Assembly (NCBI GenBank): GCA_014728215.1
Contig: WJLZ01000068.1
Span: 18,467-82,466 of the forward strand
DNA: 64,000 bases
Source of the DNA: Chitinivibrionales bacterium
GTDB lineage: Bacteria; Fibrobacterota; Chitinivibrionia; Chitinivibrionales; WJKA01
Direction of reading: 5' to 3'
In this document: one piece after another, positions 1 through 9,177 of the stretch
Layout: each line of letters opens with the position of its first letter
How positions within the stretch are numbered: position 1 is the first letter of the stretch
Translations under genes and position numbers: made by a program
Notes under the pieces: generated by a model
Database searches by the model: none
Told to the model about the DNA's origin: nothing
Seen by the model: only the letters and a program-made list of their open reading frames with translations

Positions 1-369
1 GAGATCAGTTGTCGATATCGTGTTGCATGCCGTTACTTTTCAATGATCGAATATCACTTCGATTCATCGGCCGAATATGTGGTGCCTTCACGAAAATCCT
101 TTCAGGTACTGACGGTGCTTGATGGTAATCCCCGGATTACTTCAGAAGCCGGGCAACAATATTACCGCAAGGGGCAGAATATTCTGATACCGGCCGCCTG
201 TAATAAAACAGTGATTTCTTCAGAGTCAGGTACACGCATTGTGAATACCTGGGTACCCGATTTACGGCATGATGTAATTGAACCGCTGCAGCAGCAGGAT
301 GTATCAAATGAAGCTATCAGGCAACTCGGCGGAAACCCCGAACGCAACGATCTTAACGGTCTGATATAA
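1..369 (+). CDS. mannose-6-phosphate isomerase-like protein, C-terminal fragment
   Basis: The frame is open from the first base of the window, so the gene begins upstream; the first in-frame ATG (43) is probably internal. The visible ~122 residues look like the C-terminal cupin half of a class I mannose-6-phosphate isomerase: the phrase CRYFSMIEYHF, then a short beta-rich stretch with the cupin-like pattern Y-x-K-G-x-N-I-L-I-P-A. That family interconverts mannose-6-P and fructose-6-P using zinc. The metal-binding half lies outside the window, so catalysis cannot be judged. The tail after the cupin (LGGNPERND) is longer than usual. A sugar-binding cupin of another family remains possible. Confidence 0.55.
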   Translation, partial: EISCRYRVACRYFSMIEYHFDSSAEYVVPSRKSFQVLTVLDGNPRITSEAGQQYYRKGQNILIPAACNKTVISSESGTRIVNTWVPDLRHDVIEPLQQQDVSNEAIRQLGGNPERNDLNGLI

Positions 370-415
370 CAATCGTTACTCCAGTATCATCTCATCCCGG
401 CAATAAGTACTATTT

Positions 416-1327
416 TCAGGCACTCATTTCGAGCATGCGCTGCAGCGACCCTCGCGCCCTGTCGGCAACTTCCGGAGGTACCGAAACCAGGAGGCCACCT
501 TCTCCTTTGAGTGCCGCAAGAGTTGCATCAAAGCTGCCTTGTCGCATGTTGGGGCAGGTAATCTGATTCGATAATGGAGAGAAGCGTTTTTGAGGATTCC
601 GCTTTTTCAGAGTGTGAATAATTCCGAATTCGGTACCGATTATATATTCGGTATTGTTGTCGACGGCAACAAAATCACACATCTGGCCGGTTGAAAAGAC
701 CTTGTCGCAGAGGTCGCGACATTCTTTCGGGGCTTCAGGGTGAATCATGCTGCATGCCTGTGGGTGTTCTTCTTGTGCTGCACGAACCATTGCGGGAGTG
801 ATTCTGGCATGAGTAGGACAAAAACCTTCCCACAGGACCATTTCATGGCCGGTCTGTTCCTGGACATAAGAGCCAAGATGCTTGTCGGGAACAAAAATAA
901 TGCCTTTTTCCTCAGGAATCTGCCGGACTATTTTCAAGGCATTGGAACTGGTACAGCATATATCGGATTCTGCTTTTACCTCGGCCGGTGAATTTACATA
1001 GCAGAGGACCATATAGTCGGGATACTTTTTCTTCAACTCCACAAGTTCAGGTGCGGTGATCATATCGGCCATGGGACAGCCAGCATTAGGCGAGGACAGG
1101 ACTACTTTTTTTTGGGGGTTGAGGATTGCCGCCGTCTCGGCCATGAAAAGCACACCGCAAAAAACAATAACCTCTGCCTCAATGTTGGATGCCTTTGCAC
1201 TGAGGCCATAGGAATCACCAACAAAATCGGCAATATCCTGCACTTCACCGGGCTGATAGGTGTGTGCGAGTATTACTGCATTCAAATCATTTTTAAGCCG
1301 GAGAATTTCATCGCTGTTTTTTATCAT
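416..1327 (-). CDS. nadA: quinolinate synthase NadA
   Basis: Condenses iminoaspartate with dihydroxyacetone phosphate to quinolinate in de novo NAD synthesis; cytosolic, oxygen-sensitive [4Fe-4S] enzyme. At 303 residues it is typical of the short NadA form. The three cluster cysteines expected for the family are at about C84 (NAGCPMAD), C170 (EGFCPTHARI) and C258 (ITCPNMRQ). The N-terminal ILAHTYQ motif corresponds to the usual ILAHxYQ. It lies 43 bases downstream of a cysteine desulfurase on the same strand, a pairing that fits cluster assembly on NadA. No nadB or nadC is in the window. Confidence 0.96.
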   Translation of the reverse strand: MIKNSDEILRLKNDLNAVILAHTYQPGEVQDIADFVGDSYGLSAKASNIEAEVIVFCGVLFMAETAAILNPQKKVVLSSPNAGCPMADMITAPELVELKKKYPDYMVLCYVNSPAEVKAESDICCTSSNALKIVRQIPEEKGIIFVPDKHLGSYVQEQTGHEMVLWEGFCPTHARITPAMVRAAQEEHPQACSMIHPEAPKECRDLCDKVFSTGQMCDFVAVDNNTEYIIGTEFGIIHTLKKRNPQKRFSPLSNQITCPNMRQGSFDATLAALKGEGGLLVSVPPEVADRARGSLQRMLEMSA

Positions 1328-1370
1328 GAGTACACTTTCATATGCATTGGTATAACGTTACCTTACATGG

Positions 1371-2525
1371 CTATTTCACAAAGGGAGAGAGTTCTCTCAG
1401 TCGTTTCACGATTCCGGGCATCACCTCGATAACTTTATCGATTTCCTCTTCGGTCGTATACCTGCTCAGGCTGAATCTGGTCGAACTGTGAGCGAAGGTA
1501 TAGGGGATCCCCATCGCGCGCATGACATGGGAGGGTTCCAGAGAACCGGTCGTGCAGGCCGAACCTGAAGATGCTGCGATTCCGTGTTCATCGAGCATGA
1601 GAAGAATTGCTTCACCCTCAATAAATTCGAAACTGATATTTGTTGTGTTTGGAAGCCGTTTTTCCGGATGGCCGTTGAGTTTTGCTCCGGGGCACTGTTC
1701 AAGAAGTGCCTTTTCGAGTTTATCCCGAAGCTTGCTTTCCTGTACGGTTTCTTCCTGCAAGGTGCCGGCGGCAAGTTCACACGCTTTTCCCAATCCGGCT
1801 ATGTAGGGTACATTTTCGGTGCCGGCGCGCATGCCATCTTCCTGGTGCCCGCCGGTAATCAGGGGCGCCACAGCGGTACCTTCACGTATGTAAATAGCAC
1901 CAACTCCCTTGGGTGCGTGGAGCTTATGGCCGGAGAGCGCAAGGATGTCAACCGGAATAGCGCTCATGTCGATCGATAGTTTGCCGACAGCCTGTACGGC
2001 ATCGGTATGAAATGTGCCGCCCTTTGATTTAACATACTCACTCAGTTCCCGTATCGGGAATAATACGCCGGTTTCGTTGTTGGCCCACATTATGCTTACA
2101 AGCGTATCTTCATCAATCTGAGCGTGATAAAATTCATCCATATTCAACATGCCGTTCTCATCGACGGATATCTCTTTTACCGAAACGCCTTCTTCACGCA
2201 ACAAACGGCAGGTGTTGAGCACGGCCGGGTGCTCCACTGCCGAGGTTATAATTCTGGTTTTGGATTTGTGCTTTTTTAAAAAACCTTTCAAAGCCTGGTT
2301 ATCGCTCTCCGAGCCACAGCTGGTAAAAAATATCTCATCCGGTTTGGCCTTGAGAAGGGAGGCGACCTCCTCACGAGCTCTGTCGACATACTTTCGTACC
2401 GAACCACCGAATTTGTGGATACTCGATGGATTTCCAAAATATTCTCCGAAAAAAGGCATCATTGCCTCAACAACTTCAGGGGCCGTCATGGTTGTTGCAT
2501 TGTTATCAAGATAGATTGTTTTCAT
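1371..2525 (-). CDS. nifS: cysteine desulfurase, NifS/IscS family
   Basis: PLP enzyme that takes sulfur from cysteine for Fe-S cluster assembly. The 384 residues hold H99 (AVEHPAV), the PLP lysine K201 in SGHKLHAPKG and the catalytic C324 in SSGSACTTGSLEPSHV. The ATG is preceded by a strong GAGGGGGG ribosome site. It is followed directly by nadA, as in many bacteria where a dedicated NifS-like enzyme matures NadA, so this copy probably serves NAD synthesis. No iscU or sufBC is nearby. A general IscS role cannot be excluded. Confidence 0.94.
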   Translation of the reverse strand: MKTIYLDNNATTMTAPEVVEAMMPFFGEYFGNPSSIHKFGGSVRKYVDRAREEVASLLKAKPDEIFFTSCGSESDNQALKGFLKKHKSKTRIITSAVEHPAVLNTCRLLREEGVSVKEISVDENGMLNMDEFYHAQIDEDTLVSIMWANNETGVLFPIRELSEYVKSKGGTFHTDAVQAVGKLSIDMSAIPVDILALSGHKLHAPKGVGAIYIREGTAVAPLITGGHQEDGMRAGTENVPYIAGLGKACELAAGTLQEETVQESKLRDKLEKALLEQCPGAKLNGHPEKRLPNTTNISFEFIEGEAILLMLDEHGIAASSGSACTTGSLEPSHVMRAMGIPYTFAHSSTRFSLSRYTTEEEIDKVIEVMPGIVKRLRELSPFVK

Positions 2526-2682
2526 TTTTACACCCCCCTCGTATATTCAGTCTCCTGATTCACGATGCATGGTATTTATTCAACACTTTAAATTATTACG
2601 AATTATCGGCAGCTTTATCGCGCAGTAAGATATGATAAAATACGTTTCCGGTATCGAGAGGAAAAGGTAAGTCCCGATTCAT

Positions 2683-3432
2683 TCACGATGAGGGCTCGAT
2701 AAAATCCTGCAACATATACGATGTCCGCAGCACACCGTTGTGATAGTGCAGATATCCCAGCGCACCGACTTTTTCGTTATAGTAATAATAACTCGTTGTG
2801 GAATCGGTCGTTTCTTTGTAGAGATAACATGTATAAAAGGACAGGGCTGATGCATCAAGGGGGTGCTGATTACCGCAATAGAATGTTTCGCTGGTCGAAA
2901 GAATTTCAAGAGTAACTTCCTCAGAATCTGAGGTAATTTCCGGGTGAAGGGTCCAGGTATCGCCGGTATGGGCCGGATAGGCCAGCCACAGATGGGCAGT
3001 ATCGTAGAGCTGTATCCGATTGGTGGAATAGTTGTATTCGCCAGTGATATATAATCCCCTGACTGTTACGTTGATATCCCTGTAGACAACATAAAAACCG
3101 CTGTCAATCGCTTCCCATTCATATTCATACACATATTCATACGCCGGGTCATCGACATTTTGCAGGGTAAGGGTCTCGAGAACAGTCTTGTTGTTAAGTC
3201 CCCACACCGATGGTATTGCAAGATCCAGCTCCCACCGGGAATGCTGGATTTTTCCTGTTGAATCGTAATCGGTATATGAATAAATCCAGTGGTTGCCCGC
3301 CTGAAGGGGAATGATACTACTCGTCCGGGGGAGAGGTGGATGCATTGGGGAGTCCATTGCCATATCCGTTTCGACACTGCAGCGGAGAAATATCATGAAG
3401 ACTGCCATTAGAGCCGGGAGAGCTGTTTTCAT
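2683..3432 (-). CDS. secreted protein or lipoprotein of unknown function, caspase operon
   Basis: No family recognised. The 249 residues begin with a signal peptide ending FLRC (Cys18), an imperfect lipobox because Arg sits before the Cys; it may be a lipoprotein or simply exported. The rest is rich in Tyr, Thr and acidic residues with an opening pattern (LQAGNHWIYSYTDYDSTG) common in secreted beta-rich domains of unknown role, and later repeats of short beta strands. It starts one base after the caspase-barrel gene stops, so it is the last gene of the ECF sigma/anti-sigma/caspase unit and is probably translated with it. Confidence 0.7.
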   Translation of the reverse strand: MKTALPALMAVFMIFLRCSVETDMAMDSPMHPPLPRTSSIIPLQAGNHWIYSYTDYDSTGKIQHSRWELDLAIPSVWGLNNKTVLETLTLQNVDDPAYEYVYEYEWEAIDSGFYVVYRDINVTVRGLYITGEYNYSTNRIQLYDTAHLWLAYPAHTGDTWTLHPEITSDSEEVTLEILSTSETFYCGNQHPLDASALSFYTCYLYKETTDSTTSYYYYNEKVGALGYLHYHNGVLRTSYMLQDFIEPSS

Positions 3433-3433
3433 A

Positions 3434-5155
3434 TCATTTCCTCAAGGTATTGTGAATGAATGGAACTCTGATCATGAGTGACATATCAAAACCGCCGAAA
3501 TCATAGGTAAATGGAGTAGGCGAGTTCTTATCGATTGTCTCCGCCGAATCCTGATATTTGTACCGAATTTCAGTCCCGATGTGAGTAAAAGGAGATAAGG
3601 AATACTCATAGGCTACGGCGAGAAAGGGCAGAACAAGAGTTCCGGTTTCTTTCTGTTTGCCGGATTGCACCACGTTGTAAAGCTGGTCGCTAAATGTCGA
3701 GGAGCACACAAAGTCAATGTACATAAAAGTAAGGCCGGCGTGAAAAGAGATGTCTTTGAGAAGGCCGGAGGTGAATCGATATCCGGAGCCGATTTCGACT
3801 GCAGTAAGAGCAAGATCGGTTTCGGTGGTTAATGAATAGGAATAGAGATTATTGTCAAAGGGATTCGCTTTTGAACTAAAGTAGGTATCTTTATCGGAAT
3901 CCCACATATATGCTGCACCGAAACGAGTATAAATTCCATTGGCAAAAAGCAGTTCTGCGCTCATCGACGGGCGATAAAGACCCATGGGGAAATAAAACCG
4001 GGGTGATATACCAAAAGTTGAATAATTTCCAAAAGCATGATTAAGGTCGTCCACAAGGGGGGCGAAATCGGTGAACTGATAGCCGAACAGGCCGATAAGG
4101 CTGAAAACAAGGTTGGTTTGTCTGTCTCCTTTAGCGGTGGAGCGGGTGGGCTTGACATGGCGAAAGTGCGCCGGGCGAATTGAGTGAGTCTTTTTTTCCT
4201 TTATCGTAACAGCTGCCAGCCGTTTACTACTCCCGCTTCGATTAACTACCTGATATGTTCCGGGGTTAAGTGCGATCATGAACCGGGATCCGGCCTCTTT
4301 GGTCAGATCGGCGACAATCGTTCGGTTCTTGTCAAGGATTGTCACCGGGCCCGCCACACCTTCCTCGAGAATAATGCCCTGAGTACGGATATTCAGATCG
4401 GCCAGAATGATATCTCCTTCTCCCTGAATTTTGAATTGATATCCCGGATGCTGAATACCAACCGATGATTTGACCGTACTTGCGATGGTATGGTTGTAAG
4501 AATAATGATAGGCCTCGTTCAATGTTATTTTGCCGTCCTGCGACAAATCGGCGCATCCTCGGAGGGCATTGAGAAAATGGAAGGTAAAAATTGAGTTCCG
4601 GTAATAATCCGATTCCTGGGAATGCTCATTTGCCGATGACGAGTAGAGAATTACCTGTCCCTTTACTTTGCCGTCTTCCTTGAACAGAAAGGGTTCGGCT
4701 AATTTACCGCCCTTTGTTCTGGTAAAACCGCCGCTTTGGCATGCATCCAGAATGGCGATTCTGATTGTTCCGGGTACCTGGTCGAGTCGTCTTTTCAGAT
4801 CAGTCATCGCCAGCCGTTTTTCTCCCATGAGCAGACTGTCGTGGGTGGCATGACCGGAATAGTAAAAGAGGAAAAGATGTTCTTCTGATGCGCTGTCCCA
4901 CTTTTCCTGAAATGATGATATCGATTGCAGAAGTTCTTTCGGGGAAGAATTATGGAGCATGATAATATTCTGTTTTTTGAAGCCGCAGTAGTCATTAAGA
5001 ATTGATTGAAATTCTTGCAGATCGTTGTTGACATATTTGAGTGATTCATAGCTATCACCGGCTTCACTGTTACCTGCAAGCACTGCGAAACGTGCTGCAA
5101 AGGATGAAAAGCATATCACCAGAGTAAGAAATAATGGCCAGCAAAAATATTTCAT
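3434..5155 (-). CDS. caspase-like (C14) peptidase fused to a predicted outer-membrane beta-barrel
   Basis: A signal peptide (1-20) is followed by a caspase-fold domain (about 22-240) with the catalytic dyad visible: H102 in YYSGHA and C139 in LDACQSGG. A short calcium-loop-like segment DLSQDGKITLNE (about 204-215) follows. Residues 255-330 resemble a PEGA-type beta domain, and from about 345 to the end alternating aromatic/polar strands (for example YRPSMSAELLFANGIYTRFGAAYMW split over strands) suggest a beta-barrel anchor. The peptidase would then face the periplasm. Bacterial caspase homologues usually cleave after basic or acidic residues; the substrate is unknown. It overlaps the anti-sigma gene by 4 bases. 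Confidence 0.82.
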   Translation of the reverse strand: MKYFCWPLFLTLVICFSSFAARFAVLAGNSEAGDSYESLKYVNNDLQEFQSILNDYCGFKKQNIIMLHNSSPKELLQSISSFQEKWDSASEEHLFLFYYSGHATHDSLLMGEKRLAMTDLKRRLDQVPGTIRIAILDACQSGGFTRTKGGKLAEPFLFKEDGKVKGQVILYSSSANEHSQESDYYRNSIFTFHFLNALRGCADLSQDGKITLNEAYHYSYNHTIASTVKSSVGIQHPGYQFKIQGEGDIILADLNIRTQGIILEEGVAGPVTILDKNRTIVADLTKEAGSRFMIALNPGTYQVVNRSGSSKRLAAVTIKEKKTHSIRPAHFRHVKPTRSTAKGDRQTNLVFSLIGLFGYQFTDFAPLVDDLNHAFGNYSTFGISPRFYFPMGLYRPSMSAELLFANGIYTRFGAAYMWDSDKDTYFSSKANPFDNNLYSYSLTTETDLALTAVEIGSGYRFTSGLLKDISFHAGLTFMYIDFVCSSTFSDQLYNVVQSGKQKETGTLVLPFLAVAYEYSLSPFTHIGTEIRYKYQDSAETIDKNSPTPFTYDFGGFDMSLMIRVPFIHNTLRK

Positions 5156-5895
5156 TGATCTGTCCCGGCTTTGGTTATTAAAAGCTTTTTTACCCGGGTA
5201 TCATCGCCTAAGTCGAGATCGATTGAAGAAAAATCTTTTTTCGATGAAAACTGCCGGACAACCCGGTTCCGGATTAACGATACCGAAAGGGGCTTTTCTG
5301 AAAAAACAACGATAAATAGTTCCTTTCCTATGTAATCGTCGAGAATAATACTATTGGGCAGTGGCAGGTTTTGTCCTTTTTCCAATTCCACTGACCCGGC
5401 ACCGTTTTCCGGGTAATAGGTGGTAATCTTTCCCTCTTCATCGATACTGAGCAGGATAAGTTTGTTTTTTGCACCGCATGTATAGGTGAACTGGACCTGT
5501 TCACCGGGTGTGAAAATCCGGCTTTTTCGTTCCCTGATTTCGCCCGATTGGGTTTTAACATATACCGCCAGATCGGATTCTCCTTTTGTTCGATACTCAG
5601 GACCGGATACGGTGTGCTGAAATATAAGGTACCCGCCCAGAAGAAGCACAAGAGAGGCGGCAAGAGCATACAATGGCCGGGGGAATAATGGCCTGATCTT
5701 TGATTCCCTGCCGAAATTCTGATCGCTGGAGGGAAATCGTTCCAAAAATGCCGATTTTTCTGAATCGAGCCGGCGAAGATAATCTGCACAGGAAGGACAT
5801 TTGGAGCAATGCTTTTGCAGTGTATTCCGGGCCGTTTCAGAACAGTCGTGGGTAAAATAAGCCGTCAGTTCAAGTTTGTCCGGATGATTATTCAT
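5152..5895 (-). CDS. zinc-finger anti-sigma-like membrane protein with DUF4384-like domain
   Basis: The N-terminus carries the zinc-binding H29-x3-C33-x2-C36 motif typical of ECF anti-sigma factors. One membrane segment follows at about 74-93, then a periplasmic domain (about 105-205) that looks like DUF4384 (LAVYVKTQSGEIRE, FTPGEQVQFTYTCGAKNKLILLSID). That domain is often found beside caspase-like proteins. The likely job is to hold the neighbouring sigma factor at the membrane and release it on a periplasmic signal. It overlaps both the sigma gene upstream and the caspase gene downstream by 4 bases, implying translational coupling. The anti-sigma role is inferred from the motif and position. 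Confidence 0.78.
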   Translation of the reverse strand: MNNHPDKLELTAYFTHDCSETARNTLQKHCSKCPSCADYLRRLDSEKSAFLERFPSSDQNFGRESKIRPLFPRPLYALAASLVLLLGGYLIFQHTVSGPEYRTKGESDLAVYVKTQSGEIRERKSRIFTPGEQVQFTYTCGAKNKLILLSIDEEGKITTYYPENGAGSVELEKGQNLPLPNSIILDDYIGKELFIVVFSEKPLSVSLIRNRVVRQFSSKKDFSSIDLDLGDDTRVKKLLITKAGTDQ

Positions 5896-6380
5896 TCTGA
5901 TTGTATCCTTTTAAGTATATGAGGAAGTTTTTTTTTGAAACGGCCTAGGTTCCGTCGAATCGTTGCAGGAGACTGGCCGGTAATTTTCCTGATTTCTTCC
6001 TGATTAAAGCCCTCCACATAGGTTAAATAAACAGCATCACGGATATTTTTATTGTATTGACTTAAAACCAGGGTAATAATCTCCTTTTTGCAGAAAAGAT
6101 CATCAATTTTTTCTGAATCAGATTTCAGAAGTGCTATGTCGGCAGTATCGAATTTTTTCCTGAAACGAAGAACATTGAAACAGTGGTTCTTTGCGGTGTT
6201 ATAAATCCAGGGAATAACTTTGCTTTTATCACTGATTGTGTGATATTTACTCATAAGCTGCATAAACACCACCTGGAGTGCGTCTTTTGCATCATCTTCT
6301 GATTTTAGAATCGCACGACACTGTCCGTAAATAAGAAAACCATACTTTTCGTAGAGCTCTTTGATTTTTGTTGAACTCAT
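5892..6380 (-). CDS. ECF-family RNA polymerase sigma factor
   Basis: At 162 residues it has only regions 2 and 4 of the sigma-70 fold. Region 2 (about 11-75) reads YEKYGFLIYGQCRAILKSED through IPWIYNTAKNHCFNVLR; region 4 (about 100-160) has the helix-turn-helix YVEGFNQEEIRKITGQSPATIRR. It is the first gene of the four-gene unit and overlaps the anti-sigma gene by 4 bases. It probably transcribes its own operon and perhaps others. A small inverted repeat (CCGGTT/AACCGG, 6399-6417 region) lies in its leader; I could not define an ECF-type promoter with confidence. Confidence 0.9.
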   Translation of the reverse strand: MSSTKIKELYEKYGFLIYGQCRAILKSEDDAKDALQVVFMQLMSKYHTISDKSKVIPWIYNTAKNHCFNVLRFRKKFDTADIALLKSDSEKIDDLFCKKEIITLVLSQYNKNIRDAVYLTYVEGFNQEEIRKITGQSPATIRRNLGRFKKKLPHILKRIQSE

Positions 6381-6500
6381 GAGCGGATATTCCGGCGATT
6401 GCTCCGGTTTTAGAACCGGCCAGTTTTATGATATATTACTTAAAAAGACAAATGAAAATACAAAAATCGCTCAAAAACAGTGAGGAGGTTGAATAATTTA

Positions 6501-6767
6501 TTATTGAGCGGCGTTTTTCTTACTGATCATGAGTGTGGATATTGCAAGAATGGCATTTATGACCAGAAGGGCCAGGAGGATTTTTGTTTTGAAAAAATTC
6601 AGCAGCTTATAGATATGTTTGATGTTTTTATTCATCCTGATTGTATATCCGCTCCGGGTAACTCCCATTAAGGTGTCGATAAGTATGAAAAGAACCCACC
6701 CGATTGCCATAAAGCATACGATAATGTTGAATCTTCCGCCCTTTTTAAGACTGCTATAGCAAAGCAT
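6501..6767 (-). CDS. small two-helix membrane protein, unknown
   Basis: An 88-residue frame with two hydrophobic segments (about 13-35 and 63-82) joined by a basic loop, consistent with an inner-membrane protein with both ends on the same side. The ATG has a good ribosome site (GAAGGA, about 7 bases upstream), which is the main reason to accept it. Lysine-rich flanks fit the positive-inside rule. It is not clearly part of the ECF operon, since it lies upstream of the sigma gene's leader. No family recognised; a chance frame cannot be excluded. Confidence 0.45.
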   Translation of the reverse strand: MLCYSSLKKGGRFNIIVCFMAIGWVLFILIDTLMGVTRSGYTIRMNKNIKHIYKLLNFFKTKILLALLVINAILAISTLMISKKNAAQ

Positions 6768-6881
6768 AGTAAGATCCTTCGGTAATGGTGAATCGACCGG
6801 TAATCGGTTATGAATTAAAAATGGTATAAGGCAGCGAGAATGGCAAATGGGATGTATCCATCGGAGTGCAACGATTCCTTT

Positions 6882-7661
6882 TCAGATTTCTTGAAGATAT
6901 TTCAACAGCAGAGAGCGCAGACCGGTGTCTTCTTCAAAGGCCAGATGCTTGAAATGAATCTGGTCAAGTATGGCACTCGCCGGTTCTTCACAGTTAAGCA
7001 AATATGTTCTGCTGTCTTCATGATCCACGACTTCGGGTGTGCAATGCCGGGGATCAAAAAAGGAGACATAGATACGGCAGGTAAGGGGGCGTAGGGGGTA
7101 GATAGTGCAAGCACCATTATCGTCAAGGAGCGGACAGGGGCGTTTCAGCTGGTAATAGCTTGCAAGGAGAAGATCAATCCGGTCATTATCGTCGAGTTCG
7201 CCGGCATAGGGAGAATCGGCCAGTTTTTTTTCCACCAGATTGTCGAGATCAACCAGCGCGGCTTCATCATCCCGCAACTGTTCTCTGAGTGCCGGAAGAT
7301 CATGGTTGCGACTGGTTTTCAGAAAATCGGCAATGATTTCCGCTTCAAAGGAGTAAACATCCTCTACCCAGTGATAACAGCACCAGGCACATCCTTTCGT
7401 GCAGGTAATCTTTCGATTGTAGTGCCGGACTATTTCATTCTGATACGTTTCAAACAGATGGAGAGCCTGATTATATTTATCCCTGAAATTTTTATCGAGA
7501 CTCGAGCGACAATCAAGCGTATAAAGCTCCTTGAGAATCACAACAAGTTTGTCATGAAATGTCTTTGCCGACTGAGGAATTGGAATTGTTGCCGGCGCGC
7601 CTATTTTGGCTTTATAAAGTGCACCGGATGGAAATCGGATTGAGTTATTAATAAGCACCAT
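6882..7661 (-). CDS. YkgJ-type cysteine-cluster protein (UPF0153-like)
   Basis: About 259 residues with the family pattern C87-x3-C91-x2-C94-C95 (ITCTKGCAWCCYH), followed later by CPLLDDNGACTIYPLRPLTCR. Proteins of this type are predicted to bind zinc or an Fe-S cluster; no reaction is established. The first ATG (7661) overlaps the end of the sugar-transferase gene by 14 bases; a TTG at 7679 would add six residues, but neither has a clear ribosome site. It follows the transferase on the same strand, so it may be translated from the same message. There is no sign of a membrane segment. Confidence 0.8.
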   Translation of the reverse strand: MVLINNSIRFPSGALYKAKIGAPATIPIPQSAKTFHDKLVVILKELYTLDCRSSLDKNFRDKYNQALHLFETYQNEIVRHYNRKITCTKGCAWCCYHWVEDVYSFEAEIIADFLKTSRNHDLPALREQLRDDEAALVDLDNLVEKKLADSPYAGELDDNDRIDLLLASYYQLKRPCPLLDDNGACTIYPLRPLTCRIYVSFFDPRHCTPEVVDHEDSRTYLLNCEEPASAILDQIHFKHLAFEEDTGLRSLLLKYLQEI

Positions 7662-9024
7662 CACGTTCAAAGAGAACAAAAACAGTTTTACCTATAATTT
7701 TTAGGTCCTGCCATATACTCCAGGTATCGATATATTTCAGGTCCAGTCTTACTATTTCGTCGAAATCGGTTATTTTATTTCGTCCGCTTACCTGCCACAT
7801 CCCGGTTATACCGGGTTTAATACTGATTCTCCGATGGTGCCATTTTTCATACTTGCTCACTTCATCGGGGGTTGGCGGCCGGGTTCCGACAAGGGACATT
7901 TCGCCACGCATGACATTGATAAACTGGGGAAGTTCATCGATACTCAATTTTCTGATTATTTTCCCGATAGGCGTAATTCGCGGGTCATCTTTGATCTTAA
8001 ATATTGCACCATTTAATTCGTTTTTATTTTCCAGCTCCTTTTTGCGTTTTTCGGCGTCCATATACATGGTTCTGAATTTGTAAATAATAAACCGTTTGCC
8101 GTTTTTACCCACCCGCACCTGTTTGAAAAACACCGGGCCGGGGGATGTCAGTTTGATTATTGCTGCCAGTGGAAGATAGAAAATAACCAGAAAAATAATG
8201 CCGATAAGCCCCCCAAGAAAATCAAAGCAACGCTTGAAGATCAACTGGTCCGGGTCGAGTTCAACTGTATGGGAAATAATTGTCGGTCGATCTAAAAACT
8301 GATGATACTCCCATCGGGCAAAAGTGGTTGCTCCGGATATATTGAGAAAGACCCGTGCCGGCCGTCCCATCTCTTCACAAATGTGGAGAAAGGGATCTAT
8401 CCTGAATCCGCCTTTGGTAAAATTACGGGGTATACAGAAAAAAACTTCTTCAACATAGCTGCTTTTGAGCATATTTTCGAATTCGGAAGGTGAGATCCCC
8501 AAGTCGACGGTCTGAGCCACACGAAGTCCCCATTCCGAATGGCTCCGGGTTTTATGTATAATCTCGGCGGCATCCCGGCCACGGCCAAAAAGCATCACCG
8601 GCGTCAGGTTATGGTTTCTCCGGCGAATGACCGCAACAGCATTTAAAAGAATCAGTTTTTCGGTGGTGATAAGAAGAAAAGAGATCATGACGAATGCTAC
8701 ATAGAGTACCCTGCTGTCAAAAGGGTCGGGCATGATATAAAGAATTGCCGCCCCTAAAATGCCGACTGAGGCAAAAATCATAAATATTCGTGGAACCAGG
8801 TTTCGCATCCAGCTGAAATGGAGAATAGAAAAAAGAGAGCGGGTCCAGGCGAAATAGAGATAAAACCCCAGAAGGGCAATGAACATCAGCCAATAATGAA
8901 ATATGGGAAATAATGGCCTGAATTGAATAACAAGCGTGTGGGCAAGGTAAAAGGCGGCGAGTAAAAGCAGGCAATCAACGGTTGCGATTATCTGCTTTAT
9001 GAATAAAGAATGTTCTTTGAGCAT
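7648..9024 (-). CDS. polyprenyl-phosphate sugar-1-phosphate transferase (priming enzyme)
   Basis: Starts surface polysaccharide assembly by moving a sugar-1-phosphate from a nucleotide sugar to undecaprenyl phosphate in the inner membrane. The 458 residues show four to five hydrophobic helices in the first ~130, a nucleotide-binding-like middle domain (145-230), then the catalytic PNPT-like domain from about 264: KRCFDFLGG, SPGPVFFKQVRVGKNGK, YKFRTMYMDAE, DELPQFINVMRGEMSLVGTRP and the C-terminal KPGITGMWQVSGRN. The sugar cannot be told from sequence. It has a homologue at 36910-38364. No other polysaccharide genes flank it. Confidence 0.92.
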   Translation of the reverse strand: MLKEHSLFIKQIIATVDCLLLLAAFYLAHTLVIQFRPLFPIFHYWLMFIALLGFYLYFAWTRSLFSILHFSWMRNLVPRIFMIFASVGILGAAILYIMPDPFDSRVLYVAFVMISFLLITTEKLILLNAVAVIRRRNHNLTPVMLFGRGRDAAEIIHKTRSHSEWGLRVAQTVDLGISPSEFENMLKSSYVEEVFFCIPRNFTKGGFRIDPFLHICEEMGRPARVFLNISGATTFARWEYHQFLDRPTIISHTVELDPDQLIFKRCFDFLGGLIGIIFLVIFYLPLAAIIKLTSPGPVFFKQVRVGKNGKRFIIYKFRTMYMDAEKRKKELENKNELNGAIFKIKDDPRITPIGKIIRKLSIDELPQFINVMRGEMSLVGTRPPTPDEVSKYEKWHHRRISIKPGITGMWQVSGRNKITDFDEIVRLDLKYIDTWSIWQDLKIIGKTVFVLFERDGAY

Positions 9025-9177
9025 AAATTTAATCTTCGATTCTGCCCTGTTAGCACCAGGCTTACCATTTCCGCCTTTACGTATCCACGGCAGTGATAAT
9101 GGTTCACTGCGTAATCAGCGAGAAAAATAAAAATACAGCTTTTTTGATATGAGAGCCAACATTCTTCCTGTTCATTA

